Assembly (NCBI RefSeq): GCF_009649745.1
Contig: NZ_WJNG01000004.1
Location: 124,001 to 188,000, forward strand
Reading direction: 5' to 3'
Length of the DNA: 64,000 bases
Source: Aquibacillus halophilus
GTDB taxonomy: Bacteria; Bacillota; Bacilli; Bacillales; Amphibacillaceae
This document shows, piece after piece, positions 44,702 to 57,100 of the stretch (position 1 is the stretch's first letter; every line of letters starts with the position of its first letter). The position numbers and the translations under genes were made by a program. Below the pieces are notes generated by a model, which searched no databases, had not been told where the DNA came from, and saw only the letters and a list, made by a program, of their open reading frames with translations.

Positions 44702-45433
44702 ATGGCAGTTATTTCAATGAAACAATTACTTGAAGCTGGTGTGCATTTCGGTCACCAGACACGCCGTTGGAACCCAAAGATGAAGAAGTATATCTTCACT
44801 GAGCGTAACGGTATTTACATTATTGACCTTCAAAAGACTGTAAAGAAGGTTGACGAAGCTTACAACTACGTAAAAGAAGTTGCTGCAAATGGCGGTACTA
44901 TTCTTTTCGTTGGTACTAAGAAACAAGCTCAGGAATCTGTAAGAGATGAAGCAATTCGCTCTGGAATGTACTTCATTAACCAACGTTGGTTAGGTGGTAC
45001 TCTTACAAACTTCGGTACAATTCGTAAACGTATTAATCGTTTAAAAGATATTGAGCGTATGGAAGAAGATGGTACTTTTGAGGTACTTCCAAAGAAAGAA
45101 GTTGTAGGACTTCTTAAGGAAAAAGAACGCCTAGTTAAGTTCTTAGGTGGAATTAAAGAAATGACTAAATTACCAGATGCATTGTTTATTATTGATCCAC
45201 GCAAGGAACGCATCGCAGTAGCAGAAGCTCACAAATTAAACATTCCTATCGTAGGTATTGTTGATACTAATTGTGATCCTGATGAAATCGACTATGTTAT
45301 CCCAGCTAACGATGATGCAATTCGTGCTGTGAAACTTCTTACTGGTAAAATGGCTGATGCTATTTTAGAAGCTAAACAAGGTGAAGTTACAGAAGAAGCA
45401 GAAGCAGAAGTAGTAACTGAAACTGCAGAATAA
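44702..45433 (+). CDS. rpsB: 30S ribosomal protein S2
   Basis: S2 is a late-binding protein of the small subunit. The 243 residues include [22 protein letters not shown] and [19 protein letters not shown]. The acidic C-terminal tail is usual in Bacillus. It has an AGGAGG site and codon use typical of highly expressed genes. tsf follows after a strong terminator. Confidence 0.98.
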   Translation: MAVISMKQLLEAGVHFGHQTRRWNPKMKKYIFTERNGIYIIDLQKTVKKVDEAYNYVKEVAANGGTILFVGTKKQAQESVRDEAIRSGMYFINQRWLGGTLTNFGTIRKRINRLKDIERMEEDGTFEVLPKKEVVGLLKEKERLVKFLGGIKEMTKLPDALFIIDPRKERIAVAEAHKLNIPIVGIVDTNCDPDEIDYVIPANDDAIRAVKLLTGKMADAILEAKQGEVTEEAEAEVVTETAE

Positions 45434-45446
45434 TTAGAGGTTGGCG

Positions 45447-45481
45447 GGTGATAAGAGGGGAACCTTTTATCACCTTTTTTT
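45447..45481 (+). terminator. Intrinsic terminator between rpsB and tsf
   Basis: GGTGATAAGAGG pairs with CCTTTTATCACC (12 bp, one wobble) and six T residues follow. tsf transcription must depend on read-through or a downstream promoter. Confidence 0.88.
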
Positions 45482-45492
45482 AAGAAAAATCT

Positions 45493-45513
45493 CAATGGAT
45501 AAAACATCCATTG
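45493..45513 (+). other. Hairpin in the tsf leader
   Basis: A perfect 8-bp stem, CAATGGAT with ATCCATTG, has a 5-base loop. It lies just after the rpsB terminator with no T tract. The role is unknown. Confidence 0.4.
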
Positions 45514-45649
45514 CTGACAGTTAGTAGGTATGAATATTACGATACTTGGTGAACATTTTAAAATCAGGTGTAATGTTACCTATAGCCTAAAAAAGTTGTT
45601 GGTAGGCGTTATTTTGAAAATAACTGCTAATATAAGGAGGAAATTTAAT

Positions 45650-46534
45650 ATGACTGTAACTGCTAAAATGGTTAAAGAACTTCGTGAAAAAACTGGTGCA
45701 GGAATGATGGATTGTAAAAAAGCTCTACAAGAAACTGATGGGAATATTGACAATGCGATAGACTACCTTCGTGAGAAAGGTATTTCTAAAGCTGCTAAAA
45801 AGGCTGATCGAATTGCTGCAGAAGGTTCTACACATGTTGAAGTCGATGGAAATACTGCTGTGCTAATTGAGGTTAATTGTGAAACGGATTTTGTAACAAA
45901 AAATGATCAGTTTAAAAACTTACTTAATGAACTAGGAAAACACCTAATTAAACAAAAACCGGAATCAGTAGAGGCTGCTTTACAACAAAACCTTCATGGT
46001 GATGGAGAAAACTTGGAGCAATATATTAATGCTAACATCGCTAAAATTGGAGAAAAGCTTTCATTGCGTAGATTTACAATTTTTGAGAAAACAGATAATG
46101 ATGCATTCGGAGCATATATCCACATGGGTGGAAATATCGGCGTAGTAACTGTTTTAGAAGGTACTACTGACGAGAATACTGCTAAGGACATCGCAATGCA
46201 TGTTGCTGCTGTTAACCCTCGTTATATTTCTCGTGACGTAGTCTCGGAGGAAGAAGTAGAAAAAGAACGTGAAATGTTGAAGGCACAAGCATTAAGTGAA
46301 GGAAAACCAGAAAAGATTGTTGAAAAAATGGTAGAAGGTCGTCTTGGTAAATTTTTCGAAGAAATTTGTTTGTTAGAACAAAATTTTGTTAAAGATCCTG
46401 ACCAAAAAGTTAAAAAGATCGTTGAAAGTAAAGGTGCAACCTTAAAAGGATTTGTTCGTTACCAAGTAGGAGAAGGTATGGAAAAACGTGCAGATAATTT
46501 TGCTGAAGAAGTAATGAGCCAAGTCAAAAAATAA
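45650..46534 (+). CDS. tsf: Elongation factor Ts
   Basis: EF-Ts is the guanine nucleotide exchange factor for EF-Tu. The N-terminal UBA-like domain is [19 protein letters not shown]. The core has [10 protein letters not shown], and the rest has the dimer-type repeats. The ATG at 45650 follows AAGGAGG and gives 294 residues, the normal length. The frame is open upstream for another 40 codons but without a start signal. Confidence 0.97.
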   Translation: MTVTAKMVKELREKTGAGMMDCKKALQETDGNIDNAIDYLREKGISKAAKKADRIAAEGSTHVEVDGNTAVLIEVNCETDFVTKNDQFKNLLNELGKHLIKQKPESVEAALQQNLHGDGENLEQYINANIAKIGEKLSLRRFTIFEKTDNDAFGAYIHMGGNIGVVTVLEGTTDENTAKDIAMHVAAVNPRYISRDVVSEEEVEKEREMLKAQALSEGKPEKIVEKMVEGRLGKFFEEICLLEQNFVKDPDQKVKKIVESKGATLKGFVRYQVGEGMEKRADNFAEEVMSQVKK

Positions 46535-46549
46535 GGATTACTGCTTGAG

Positions 46550-46577
46550 TAGGGGACACACAGTGTTCCCTATTTTT
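46550..46577 (+). terminator. Intrinsic terminator after tsf
   Basis: TAGGGGACA pairs with TGTTCCCTA (one wobble) and TTTTT follows. The 217-bp spacer to pyrH also holds a TATAAT at about 46757 without a convincing -35 and a 6-bp hairpin at 46593-46609. Confidence 0.85.
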
Positions 46578-46794
46578 CAACAGCTAAACATGGTTAGTGG
46601 TTAACTAACTAAACGACCTTATAAAAAAAAGAATTCTGGAAAAATTAATTACTACACCCCAATAAGTAGTGGAAATCTAGGGATAGAGGAAAAGTAACTT
46701 TATTCCTTCAGGATTCGTTTTAGAACTAAAGTATGAAAAAAATAAAAGTAAATGCTATTATAATAAATAAGTACATATCATACTGGAGGTAATT

Positions 46795-47526
46795 ATGACA
46801 ACTGCTCGTTACCGTAGAATTGTGTTAAAATTAAGTGGAGAAGCCCTAAGTGGAGATCAAGGATATGGAATCGAACCAAAAGTAATTCAATCGATAGCCC
46901 ATCAGGTTAAAGAGGTTGCTGAACTAGGTGTAGAGGTCGCTGTTGTGGTTGGTGGAGGTAACATATGGCGCGGTAAGGTTGGTAGTGAAATGGGTATGGA
47001 CCGTGCTAATGCCGATTATATGGGTATGTTAGCTACAATCATGAACTCGTTAGCGCTCCAAGACAGTCTAGAAAATCTTGGTATTCCAACCCGTGTACAA
47101 ACATCAATTGAAATGAGACAGGTAGCTGAACCATATATTAGACGGAAAGCAATACGTCATTTAGAGAAAAAACGAGTGGTAATATTTGCTGCTGGTACTG
47201 GAAATCCTTATTTTTCTACTGATACAACTGCTGCTTTGCGAGCTGCTGAGATTGAAGCTGATGTTATTCTAATGGCAAAAAATAATGTGGATGGTGTGTA
47301 CACTTCAGATCCAAAATTAAACAAAGATGCGACAAAATATGAAGAATTGTCTTACCTAGAAGTCTTGAATGAAGGATTAGGAATAATGGATTCCACTGCA
47401 TCATCATTATGTATGGATAATGACATTCCACTATTAGTCTTCTCTATTTCTGAGGAAGGTAATATCAAGCGTGCTGTTCTAGGTGAAAAAATTGGTACTA
47501 TTATAAGGGGGAAAAATAATGTCTAA
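46795..47526 (+). CDS. pyrH: Uridylate kinase (UMP kinase)
   Basis: PyrH phosphorylates UMP to UDP. It is a member of the amino-acid-kinase family with [22 protein letters not shown] and the acceptor region [13 protein letters not shown]. It has 243 residues and a TGGAGG site. It overlaps frr by 8 bp. Confidence 0.97.
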   Translation: MTTARYRRIVLKLSGEALSGDQGYGIEPKVIQSIAHQVKEVAELGVEVAVVVGGGNIWRGKVGSEMGMDRANADYMGMLATIMNSLALQDSLENLGIPTRVQTSIEMRQVAEPYIRRKAIRHLEKKRVVIFAAGTGNPYFSTDTTAALRAAEIEADVILMAKNNVDGVYTSDPKLNKDATKYEELSYLEVLNEGLGIMDSTASSLCMDNDIPLLVFSISEEGNIKRAVLGEKIGTIIRGKNNV

Positions 47527-48076
47527 AGAAGTAATTAATGAAACTCAATCTAAAATGGCTCAGGCGGTTCAAGCATTTTCTAAACAATTGGCTACGGTCA
47601 GAGCAGGACGAGCAAACCCATCATTACTGAATGGAATTTATGTAGACTATTATGGCGCACCTACACCACTGAATCAGTTAGCTTCTATTTCCGCGCCTGA
47701 AGCTCGTCTATTAGTAATTACACCTTTTGATAAAACTTCTACTGGGGATATTGAGAAAGCAATTCAAAAGGCTGATTTAGGCTTGTCTCCATCGAGCGAT
47801 GGAAATGTTATTCGGATCAATATTCCAGCTTTAACGGAAGAAAGACGTAAGGATCTTGCTAAGGTTGTTGGTAAGTTTGCTGAAGAAGCTAAAGTTCAGG
47901 TGAGAAATATTCGAAGAGATTCAAATGATCTTCTAAAGAAATCTGAAAAAAATGGTGACATAACAGAGGACGATTTACGTGGTTTCCATGATGACGTTCA
48001 ACAGGAAACAGACAAGTATATTGGTGAAATTGATAAATTAGTTGTGGAAAAAGAAAAAGAAATTATGGAAGTTTAA
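47519..48076 (+). CDS. frr: Ribosome recycling factor
   Basis: RRF splits post-termination ribosomes with EF-G. The 185-residue protein has a three-helix domain and a small beta domain, with [22 protein letters not shown] and the C-terminal [16 protein letters not shown]. The GGGGGAAA site lies inside the end of pyrH. Confidence 0.97.
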   Translation: MSKEVINETQSKMAQAVQAFSKQLATVRAGRANPSLLNGIYVDYYGAPTPLNQLASISAPEARLLVITPFDKTSTGDIEKAIQKADLGLSPSSDGNVIRINIPALTEERRKDLAKVVGKFAEEAKVQVRNIRRDSNDLLKKSEKNGDITEDDLRGFHDDVQQETDKYIGEIDKLVVEKEKEIMEV

Positions 48077-48109
48077 GTTGATAACATGTAAAATAAGTTA
48101 TGAATAAAG

Positions 48110-48133
48110 ACCCTCTTTAAAAAGGGGGTTTTT
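48110..48133 (+). terminator. Intrinsic terminator after frr
   Basis: ACCCTCTTT can pair with AAAGGGGGT (one wobble) and TTTT follows. It marks the end of the pyrH-frr unit. Confidence 0.8.
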
Positions 48134-48281
48134 GTATGTTATTAAGATTAGGCAATTAATAAAGTCCACAACAAGTTCTAATTATTGTTATGCAGTACGA
48201 GGCTATCTTTTATTTCACAAAGAAAAGTTATATACTTGTATGATATTATATATGTTGGTAGGCAATCATGGAGGATTTATT

Positions 48282-49052
48282 ATGCTATTAATTAAACTTC
48301 CGTTTCTAAATAAAAAAACAGCGGATCAGACAATTAAAAATGAACTAAAACAAGATAACTTGCCTAAACATGTGGCTATTATAATGGATGGCAATGGTCG
48401 TTGGGCAAAAAAACGAGGATTGCCTCGATTTGCTGGGCATAAACAGGGTATGGATAATGTGAAAAACATTGTAAGAGTAGCAAATAAAAACAAGATTCAA
48501 ATCCTTACATTATATGCATTTTCTACTGAAAATTGGAAACGTCCAAAAAGTGAAGTGGACTACTTGATGAAGTTACCGATGGAGTTTCTTAATACATATT
48601 TACCTGAATTAATTGAAGAAAATGTTCGAATACAAACAATTGGTGATTTTAATGAGTTACCACAACATACTCGTAAGGCTGTTGAAGAAGCCGTAGATAA
48701 AACAAGTTCAAATAACGGTTTGATTCTTAATATTGCTTTGAATTATGGTAGTAGATATGAAATAATCCAAGCAATCAAGCGAGTTGCAACAGATGTAAGC
48801 TCAAATAATATAGCGATTGAAGATATAGATGATGATTTATTTGGGGAGTATCTTTATACCAAACATTTACAGGACCCGGACTTATTAATTCGAACTAGTG
48901 GTGAACAACGTTTAAGTAATTTTTTATTGTGGCAATCTGCATATACTGAATTTTGGTTTACGGATGCATTTTGGCCAGACTTTGATGAAATTCTATTTGA
49001 AAAAGCCCTTAACGACTATCAGAATAGGAAACGTCGTTATGGTGGCATATAG
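48282..49052 (+). CDS. uppS: Undecaprenyl diphosphate synthase (UppS)
   Basis: UppS makes the C55 lipid carrier for cell-wall synthesis by cis-prenyl transfer. The pyrophosphate-binding Asp36 is in IMDGNGRWAKKRG. Further conserved parts are ALNYGSRYEI and RTSGEQRLSNFLLWQ. I chose the ATG at 48282, which has GGAGGA before it. The open frame reaches back to 48132 without a start signal. It has 256 residues. Confidence 0.96.
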   Translation: MLLIKLPFLNKKTADQTIKNELKQDNLPKHVAIIMDGNGRWAKKRGLPRFAGHKQGMDNVKNIVRVANKNKIQILTLYAFSTENWKRPKSEVDYLMKLPMEFLNTYLPELIEENVRIQTIGDFNELPQHTRKAVEEAVDKTSSNNGLILNIALNYGSRYEIIQAIKRVATDVSSNNIAIEDIDDDLFGEYLYTKHLQDPDLLIRTSGEQRLSNFLLWQSAYTEFWFTDAFWPDFDEILFEKALNDYQNRKRRYGGI

Positions 49053-49064
49053 GGTGTGAACTAG

Positions 49065-49856
49065 ATGAAAACAAGAATTATTACAGCTATTGTTGCTATA
49101 CTTTTATTCTTTCCTTTTGTATTTTATGGTGGGTGGTCATTTCATTTAATAATGTATCTTATTGCGTCGATTGGATTATTGGAGCTTCTTAAAATGAGGA
49201 AGATGACAACTTATCCAGTTCCGACAATTATTACATTACTTTTACTATGGGGATTACTGTTCCCTAATGAGGACTATACCCTTATTAAAGGTTTTCACTT
49301 ATCAAAATCAGAGATAACTTTGTTCGTTGTATTATTGTTATTATCTTACACGGTTTTAGTGAAGAATAAATTCACTTTTGAAGATGCTGGTTTTTTAGTG
49401 TTATCGGCAATTTATGTTGGGTTGGGTTTTTATTATTTTATGGAAACTCAAGAAGCTGGACTAAGATATGTTTTCTATGCAATCGTTGTTATTTTAGCTA
49501 CTGATACAGGAGCATATTTTTTTGGACGAGCATTGGGGAAGAGAAAACTATGGCCTGAAATTAGTCCTAATAAAACAATTGAAGGAGCTATTGGAGGAAT
49601 AGTCCTAGCATGTGTAGTTGCATTTATATTCCATATGTTTGTACCAGTACATCCTTCTACATTGGTCGTGTTAATTGTTACAGTCTTAGCTTCTGCATTT
49701 GGACAAATAGGAGATCTTGTTGAATCCGCATTTAAGAGATATTACAATGTTAAAGATTCAGGGAAAATTCTACCTGGACATGGTGGTATTTTAGACCGTT
49801 TTGATAGTTGGATATTTGTTTTTCCTTTATTGCATTTTATTCAATTTATTTCATAG
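49065..49856 (+). CDS. cdsA: Phosphatidate cytidylyltransferase
   Basis: CdsA makes CDP-diacylglycerol, the precursor of phospholipids. The 263-residue protein has about seven membrane segments and the C-terminal signature from SAFGQIGDLVESAFKR through VKDSGKILPGHGGILDRFDS. It starts 12 bp after uppS and probably shares its transcript. Confidence 0.96.
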   Translation: MKTRIITAIVAILLFFPFVFYGGWSFHLIMYLIASIGLLELLKMRKMTTYPVPTIITLLLLWGLLFPNEDYTLIKGFHLSKSEITLFVVLLLLSYTVLVKNKFTFEDAGFLVLSAIYVGLGFYYFMETQEAGLRYVFYAIVVILATDTGAYFFGRALGKRKLWPEISPNKTIEGAIGGIVLACVVAFIFHMFVPVHPSTLVVLIVTVLASAFGQIGDLVESAFKRYYNVKDSGKILPGHGGILDRFDSWIFVFPLLHFIQFIS

Positions 49857-49879
49857 GATGAGACATAGGAGCGTGCCGT

Positions 49880-51025
49880 ATGAAGAAAATCACATTATTA
49901 GGTGCTACGGGATCAATCGGTTTACAAACATTAGATATTATACGTCAGCATCCAGAACAATTTGAATTATACGCCTTAGCATTCGGGAAAAATATAGACA
50001 AGGCTATCCCAATCATTAAAGAATTTAATCCTAATAAAATAGTTGTACTAGATAATGAGACAAAAAGAAAATTAGAGAATTTCGTGAATCATAATTATAT
50101 CTTAGCAGGTAATGAGGGTATGATAGAGGTATGTGTTGATCCAACCACTGATATTGTTATAAATGCAGTAATGGGAAGTGTTGGTCTTGAAGCAACCCTT
50201 CAAGCAATTAAAGAGAAAAAACAAATTGCTATAGCTAATAAAGAAACACTAGTTACTGCCGGTCATTTAGTGATGGGAGAGGCAAAAAGGAATAATGTAA
50301 CCTTACTACCAGTTGATAGTGAGCACTCTGCGATTTTTCAATGTCTAAATGGTGAAAATAGGGAAGAAGTTAGTAAGATTATATTGACAGCATCAGGTGG
50401 TAGCTTCCGTGATAAAACAAGGGAGGAATTAGCTAACGTCACTGTGGAAGATGCCTTGAATCATCCTAATTGGAGTATGGGTGCAAAGATTACAGTAGAT
50501 TCTGCTACAATGATGAATAAAGGATTAGAAGTAATAGAGGCGCATTGGTTATTTGATATCCCATATGAACAAATAGAAGTTATTCTTCATAAAGAAAGTG
50601 TTATTCACTCTATGGTTGAGTTCCGTGATAACAGTGTTATCGCTCAGTTAGGCTCACCAGATATGAGAGTTCCCATTCAATATGCTTTGACACATCCTAA
50701 AAGACTCGAGCTTTCTCAATCCAAGAAACTAGACTTAGTTGAAATTGGACAGCTTCACTTTAGCAAAATGGATATGGAACGATTTTCATGCTTAGGGATG
50801 GCATACTATGCAGGAAAAGAAGGTGGAACAATGCCTACTGTATTAAATGCTGCAAATGAAGTCGCCGTTGATTTGTTTCTAAAAGGAAGAATTTCTTTTT
50901 TAGAAATTGAATCTATGATTGATAAAGCTATCAATAGTCATATTACTATTAAATCCCCTGATTTAGAAACTATTTTAGAGATTGATCAACAAACAAGAAA
51001 GCAAGTAACATCTTACATAAACTAA
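49880..51025 (+). CDS. dxr: 1-deoxy-D-xylulose 5-phosphate reductoisomerase
   Basis: Dxr catalyses the second step of the MEP isoprenoid pathway, which feeds UppS. The NADPH site is [15 protein letters not shown]. The metal/substrate site has [26 protein letters not shown] and a C-terminal helical domain follow. It has 381 residues. Confidence 0.97.
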   Translation: MKKITLLGATGSIGLQTLDIIRQHPEQFELYALAFGKNIDKAIPIIKEFNPNKIVVLDNETKRKLENFVNHNYILAGNEGMIEVCVDPTTDIVINAVMGSVGLEATLQAIKEKKQIAIANKETLVTAGHLVMGEAKRNNVTLLPVDSEHSAIFQCLNGENREEVSKIILTASGGSFRDKTREELANVTVEDALNHPNWSMGAKITVDSATMMNKGLEVIEAHWLFDIPYEQIEVILHKESVIHSMVEFRDNSVIAQLGSPDMRVPIQYALTHPKRLELSQSKKLDLVEIGQLHFSKMDMERFSCLGMAYYAGKEGGTMPTVLNAANEVAVDLFLKGRISFLEIESMIDKAINSHITIKSPDLETILEIDQQTRKQVTSYIN

Positions 51026-51041
51026 AAGGAGCGTGCTATAT

Positions 51042-52298
51042 TTGACCACCATCATTGCATTTATATTAATGTTTGGTCTGCTTGTGTTTGTTCATGAGTT
51101 CGGCCATTTTATATTCGCAAAAAGGGCTGGAATGTTAGTCCGAGAATTTGCGATAGGATTTGGGCCTAAAGTCTTTTCGTTTAAAAACAACGAGACACTA
51201 TATACAATAAGACTTTTACCCCTTGGTGGATACGTTCGTGTAGCAGGGGAAGATCCGGAAATAATTGATTTAAAAGCAGGCCAACATATAGGTTTAGAAT
51301 TCAACGATGAAGGTGACGTTAACAAAATTATTGTTAACAATAAATCCAAGCACCCTAATGCACATGTTATCGAGATTGAGAAAGCTGATCTTGATCATGC
51401 CTTAGCTATTACAGGCTATGAAGTTGATGAAGAAGAAAAGCTTCACTTTAAAGTTGATCCTAAAGCAGTATTTGTGATGGATGAAACAGAAACACAAATT
51501 GCACCTTATGATAGACAGTTTGCTTCAAAAACAGTTTCACAAAGGGCAATGCAGCTATTTGCTGGACCGATGATGAATTTCATTCTGACCATCGTGATTT
51601 TTATACTCCTTGGATTTATGCAAGGAATTCCAGCTGATAATGCATTAATAGGTGATGTTCAAGAAGATAGTCCTGCCGCAGAAGCAGGTTTCCAAAAGGG
51701 AGACGAAATTGTACAAATTGAAGGAACACCCATATCTAAATGGGAAGAATTTCAACAAACAGTACAAAACAATCCTGAAAATGAGTTGTCTATGACTGTT
51801 AATCGTAATAATGAAATGATTGAGTTAAATGTAATTCCGAGAAGACTTGAAACACAGGATATGGTTATTGGGCAGGTAGGAGTTCAAATTGCCTTAGAGA
51901 AGTCATTTATTAAAGCAGTACCATACAGCTTTGAACAAACATATATGTGGGCGAAATTGATATTAGTCAACCTTGGAAAATTAGTGACTGGTCAATTTTC
52001 TATTGATATGCTGTCAGGTCCTGTAGGTATCTATGATGCTACAGACCAAATTGTTCAAACAGGCTTTATGAATTTCTTGTCGTGGACAGCAGCACTGAGT
52101 GTTAATTTGGGAATAATTAATTTACTGCCTTTACCAGCGCTTGATGGCGGAAGATTACTATTTGTAGGATTGGAAGCAGTAAGAGGAAAACCGATTGATC
52201 CTCATAAAGAAGGTGTAGTCCACTTCATAGGTTTTGCACTATTGATGCTACTAATGATTGTGGTAACTTGGAACGACATTCAACGATTGTTCTTATAA
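51042..52298 (+). CDS. rseP: Site-2 intramembrane metalloprotease RseP (RasP/YluC)
   Basis: This protease cleaves membrane anti-sigma factors and other membrane peptides. The zinc motif is His18-Glu19-Phe-Gly-His22, the second metal ligand region is LPALDGGRL, and one PDZ domain lies at about residues 200-270 (DSPAAEAGFQKGDEIVQIEG). It has about four membrane segments. I chose the TTG at 51042, 10 bases after GGAG. The GTG at 51033 is too close to the site. It has 418 residues. Confidence 0.94.
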   Translation: MTTIIAFILMFGLLVFVHEFGHFIFAKRAGMLVREFAIGFGPKVFSFKNNETLYTIRLLPLGGYVRVAGEDPEIIDLKAGQHIGLEFNDEGDVNKIIVNNKSKHPNAHVIEIEKADLDHALAITGYEVDEEEKLHFKVDPKAVFVMDETETQIAPYDRQFASKTVSQRAMQLFAGPMMNFILTIVIFILLGFMQGIPADNALIGDVQEDSPAAEAGFQKGDEIVQIEGTPISKWEEFQQTVQNNPENELSMTVNRNNEMIELNVIPRRLETQDMVIGQVGVQIALEKSFIKAVPYSFEQTYMWAKLILVNLGKLVTGQFSIDMLSGPVGIYDATDQIVQTGFMNFLSWTAALSVNLGIINLLPLPALDGGRLLFVGLEAVRGKPIDPHKEGVVHFIGFALLMLLMIVVTWNDIQRLFL

Positions 52299-52331
52299 AA
52301 AAAAGATAGTTCTAATTAGAGGTGAAAATGG

Positions 52332-54035
52332 ATGAAACAAAGTGAAACACTAATACCAACGCTTAGAGAAGTGCCTGCAGATGCCGATATAAAAAGTCAT
52401 CAATTATTACTTAGAGCAGGTTTCATCCGTCAGACCGCGTCTGGCGTGTACAGTTTTTTACCATTAGGTAAGCGTGTGTTACGAAAAGTTGAAGAAATTG
52501 TTAGAGAAGAAATGGACAATGCTGGTGCTAGTGAGATGTTCATGCCAGCGTTGCAACCATCTGAACTGTGGATGGAAACGGGAAGATGGAACACGTTTGG
52601 ACCAGAATTGATGCGCCTTCGCGATAGACACGACAGAGAGTTTGCGCTTGGTGCGACACATGAAGAGATAATAACTAGTTTGATTAGAGATGAAGTTAAA
52701 AGTTATAAAAAGCTACCATTGAAGTTATATCAGATTCAAACAAAGTTTAGAGATGAAAAACGACCTAGATTTGGATTATTACGTGGGAGAGAGTTCATCA
52801 TGAAGGATGCTTATTCCTTTCATGATTCATTTGAAAGTCTAGATACTGCTTACCAAAAAATGTACCAAGCCTATTCAAATATATTCAGTCGTTGTGGATT
52901 GAATTTTAGAGCAGTAATAGCAGATTCAGGTGCAATGGGTGGTAAAGATACTCATGAATTTATGGTTTTATCAGAGGTAGGAGAAGACACAATTGCTTAT
53001 TCCGACACTTCTGATTACGCGGCTAATATTGAAATGGCGCCAGTAGTAACAAACTATACTAAATCGAGTGAAGAATTAAAAGAAATGGAAAAAGTAGCAA
53101 CACCAAATCAAAAGACAATGCAGGATGTAGCAGATTTTCTGAATCATTCTCTTGCCAAAGGTTTAAAGACATTAATGTTTAAAGTAGATGACAAATTAGT
53201 CTTAGTCGTTACACGTGGTGACCATGAAGTTAATGATATTAAGCTGAAAAACCTTTTCGAAGCAAGTATTGTTGAACTGGCTACAGAGGAAGAAACAAAA
53301 ACAGCCATCGGAGCTGGTTTTGGTTCTCTAGGTCCAGTTAATGTTAGTGAAGGAATTGAAGTGGTTGCTGATAGTGCTGTTCAATATGTTAGTAATGTCT
53401 CGTGTGGGGCTAATGCCGATGGCTATCATTATGTGAACGTAAATCCTGATCGAGATTTTCAAATTAGCCAGTACGCTGATTTAAGGTTTATTGAGGAGGG
53501 AGATCCTTCTCCTGATGGGAATGGTACCATTCTATTTGCAAAAGGAATCGAAGTAGGACATGTTTTTAAATTAGGGAAATTCTATGCGGAAAAAATGGGT
53601 GCTAAATATTTAGATGATCAAGGTAAAGCAAATACAATGATTATGGGATGTTACGGCATTGGGGTTTCTAGAACATTAGCTGCTATTGTTGAACAATACC
53701 ATGATGAAAATGGGATTACTTGGCCAACTAAAGTAGCGCCTTTCCATGTTCATTTGATTGCTATTAATTCTAAAAAAGAGGAACAGAAGCAGTTAGCTGA
53801 TGAAGTTTATCAAACATTAAAATCAGCAGGTATTGAAGTGTTATATGACGATAGAAAAGAACGTGCCGGTGTAAAGTTTGCTGACAGTGATCTAGTAGGA
53901 ATTCCGTATAGAATCACAGTAGGAAAAAGGGCTGACGAAGGCTATGTCGAGTTTAAACATAGAACAACTGGCGAGCAATCTGAGCTTCATCAATCTGAAT
54001 TGTTAGAAAGTATAAAAAAATTATTGGAAGTGTAG
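52332..54035 (+). CDS. proS: Prolyl-tRNA synthetase, bacterial type
   Basis: This class II synthetase contains the YbaK-type editing insertion between motifs 2 and 3. Motif 2 is [17 protein letters not shown]. The insertion lies at about residues 230-385. Motif 3 is [20 protein letters not shown]. An anticodon-binding domain follows (from about 470). It has 567 residues, near the B. subtilis length (564). Confidence 0.97.
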   Translation: MKQSETLIPTLREVPADADIKSHQLLLRAGFIRQTASGVYSFLPLGKRVLRKVEEIVREEMDNAGASEMFMPALQPSELWMETGRWNTFGPELMRLRDRHDREFALGATHEEIITSLIRDEVKSYKKLPLKLYQIQTKFRDEKRPRFGLLRGREFIMKDAYSFHDSFESLDTAYQKMYQAYSNIFSRCGLNFRAVIADSGAMGGKDTHEFMVLSEVGEDTIAYSDTSDYAANIEMAPVVTNYTKSSEELKEMEKVATPNQKTMQDVADFLNHSLAKGLKTLMFKVDDKLVLVVTRGDHEVNDIKLKNLFEASIVELATEEETKTAIGAGFGSLGPVNVSEGIEVVADSAVQYVSNVSCGANADGYHYVNVNPDRDFQISQYADLRFIEEGDPSPDGNGTILFAKGIEVGHVFKLGKFYAEKMGAKYLDDQGKANTMIMGCYGIGVSRTLAAIVEQYHDENGITWPTKVAPFHVHLIAINSKKEEQKQLADEVYQTLKSAGIEVLYDDRKERAGVKFADSDLVGIPYRITVGKRADEGYVEFKHRTTGEQSELHQSELLESIKKLLEV

Positions 54036-54037
54036 TT

Positions 54038-54079
54038 ATTAAAACCCTTGTCGAATTCTCTGATGACAAGGGTTTTAAT
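54038..54079 (+). terminator. Intrinsic terminator after proS
   Basis: A perfect 15-bp stem, ATTAAAACCCTTGTC with GACAAGGGTTTTAAT, has a 12-base loop. It starts 3 bases after the proS stop and ends the uppS-proS operon. Confidence 0.92.
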
Positions 54080-54193
54080 TAGTAGTAAAATAATTAGTGT
54101 ACCAACCATGTATAGTTTATTTTAATCCATGGTTATTTGTACTTGAGTCCGGTAGTAATCGAAACTGATTACTGGATACGGGGAGGCAGAATA

Positions 54194-57100
54194 ATGGACA
54201 TTTCCAGCAATGATAGAATGAGCATATTATTAAAACAAATTAACATGCCACAAGATCTTATTGAAGAACACTTTAATGAAAGTTCTTTGTCGAAATTAGA
54301 AGTTTTTAAAAAGAATAAACTGTGGCATTTTCATATACATCTTTCTACGGTATTACCACCATCAGTATATAAAGTTTTCTCACTGAAATTGCAAGAAACT
54401 TTTTCTCAATTAGCTTTAATTGAGTGGACAATTTATACAGATAAAAAGACATTAGTTGAACAGGATGTCTGTGATTATTGGCAAGACTTTATTTTGTCGC
54501 TAAAAGATTTATCACCTGCATATCGAGATTTAGTACACGAACAAAAACCTCGAATCAACGGAAATAAAGTTTTGATAACTGCAAGAAACGATGCCGAAGG
54601 GAACGCTTTGAAAAAAAGACTAGAGCCGGGGTTCAAGAACTATTGTCACCGGATCGGCTCTCACAGCTATACTATTGAGGTTGATGTTAAAACAGAACTA
54701 GAAGATATCCAGAAATTCAGAGAACAAAAAGCTATAGAAGATCAAATGTTAGTTCAAAGGGCTGTCCGTGATAAAGAGGAAAGAGCAAAACATAAACCTG
54801 AGAATGCCCCTGAAGGTCCTGTTATGATTGGAAACAGAATTCAAGATCAAGCTGAGCCCATGGAAAATATCTTAGAGGAAGAAAGAAGTAAAGTTATTCA
54901 AGGTTATGTCTTTGATGTTGACGTTAGAGAGCTACGTTCAGGTCGTCATTTACTAATAATCAAGGTAACTGATTATACAGATTCATTCCAAATTAAGAAG
55001 TTTTCAAAAGGCGATCAAGATGCAGCAATGTTCCAGCAAGTGAAAAAAGGAATGTGGATTAAAGGACGAGGAACGATTCAAACAGATACCTTTACTAATG
55101 AACTTACAATGATGGCAAATGATATTAATCAAGTTGTAGCAGATGAAAGATTGGATAAAGCAGCTGAGGGCGAAAAACGTGTGGAATTACACGCTCATAC
55201 AACTATGAGCCAAATGGATGCAGTTGTCTCCGCCTCTAAATTGGTCGAACAGGCTGCAAAATGGGGACACAAAGCAATTGCAATTACAGATCACGCTGTT
55301 GCTCAGTCATATCCTGAAGCCTATGCTTCAAGTAGTAAGCATGGAATAAAGGCAATTTACGGGTTAGAAGCGAATGTTGTTGATGATGGAGTCCCAATTG
55401 CTTACAATGAAACCGATGTTGACTTAGGTGATGCTACATACGTAGTGTTTGATGTTGAGACAACGGGTCTTTCAGCTGTTTACGATACAATTATCGAGTT
55501 AGCTGCTGTTAGAATAAAAGATGGTGATATTGTAGATCGCTATGAGTCATTTGCAAATCCGCATCACCCTTTATCTCAAACTACAACAGATTTAACTGGA
55601 ATTACTGATGATATGGTTAAAGATGCACCTGAAGTGGATGAAGTAATAAAAGAATTCCATCAATGGATGGGTAATGATATTTTAGTTGCACATAATGCTA
55701 GTTTTGATATGGGCTTTTTAAATGAGGGACTAAAAAGAATTGATTACGAAAAAGCTAGTAACCCTGTGATAGACACATTAGAGCTAGCAAGGTTTTTATT
55801 CCCTGACAACAAGAACCACCGCCTTAATACATTGTGTAAACTGTTGGACATTGAATTAACTCAACACCATAGAGCAATATATGATGCTGAGGCTACTGGA
55901 TATTTGTTATGGAAGCTTGTTAAGAAGGTAGATGAATTAGGGATAACAAACCACAAACAATTTAATCAACATATGGGTGAAGGAAATGCTTATCAGCGAT
56001 CACGTCCGTTCCATGTAACCCTATTAGCACAAAATGAAATAGGGTTAAAAAATATCTATAGACTTGTGTCTTTAGCACATGTTGATTATTTTTACCGAGT
56101 ACCACGAATTCCGAGATCTCAATTACAGAAATATCGGGAAGGTATTCTTGTTGGATCCGGGTGTGATAAAGGTGAGGTATTTGAAACAATGATGCAAAAG
56201 TCAAAGGATGAAGCGGAAAAAATAGCAGAGTTCTATGACTATATTGAAATACAACCGCCTTCGAACTACAATCATTTAATGGAAAGAGAACTTGTACAAA
56301 ATGAAGCTCAGATTTTTGATATATTAAGAAATATTGTAGAAATGGCAGAACGCTTAAATAAAAAGTGTGTAGCTACAGGAAATGCCCATTATATTGACAA
56401 AGAGGACAAGCTGTACCGTCAAATTTTAATAGCGTCACAAAAAGGGAATCCACTTAATCGACAAACACTCCCAGATGTACATTTTAGAACAACAGACGAA
56501 ATGCTTGAATGCTTTAAATTTCTTGGTAAGGATTTAGCTAAAGAAGTAGTGGTGACTAACACCCAGTATATTGCTGATTCAATTGACTCTATAAAACCAA
56601 TTAAAGAAGATTTATATACTCCTAATATCGATGGCGCTGAGGATGAGATTAGGGAGATGAGTTACAATCGAGCTAGAGCCGTTTATGGCGAGTCATTACC
56701 AGAATTAGTAGAAAAGCGAATCGAAAAAGAATTGAAAAGTATCATTGGACACGGTTTCGCAGTTATTTATTTGATTTCTCATAAATTAGTTAAAAAATCA
56801 TTGGATGATGGATATTTGGTTGGTTCACGTGGCTCAGTTGGTTCTTCTCTAATTGCCACATTAACAGAAATTACAGAGGTAAACCCGCTTCCACCACATT
56901 ATGTGTGTACATCATGTCAATTTAATGAGTTCTTTAATGATGGCTCAGTTGGTAGTGGTTTCGATTTACCTGAAAAAGTCTGTCCTAATTGCTCTACTAA
57001 TTTGAAAAAAGATGGTCAGGATATCCCATTTGAGACATTCCTAGGATTTAAAGGAGACAAGGTTCCCGATATTGATTTGAATTTCTCTGGTGCATATCAG

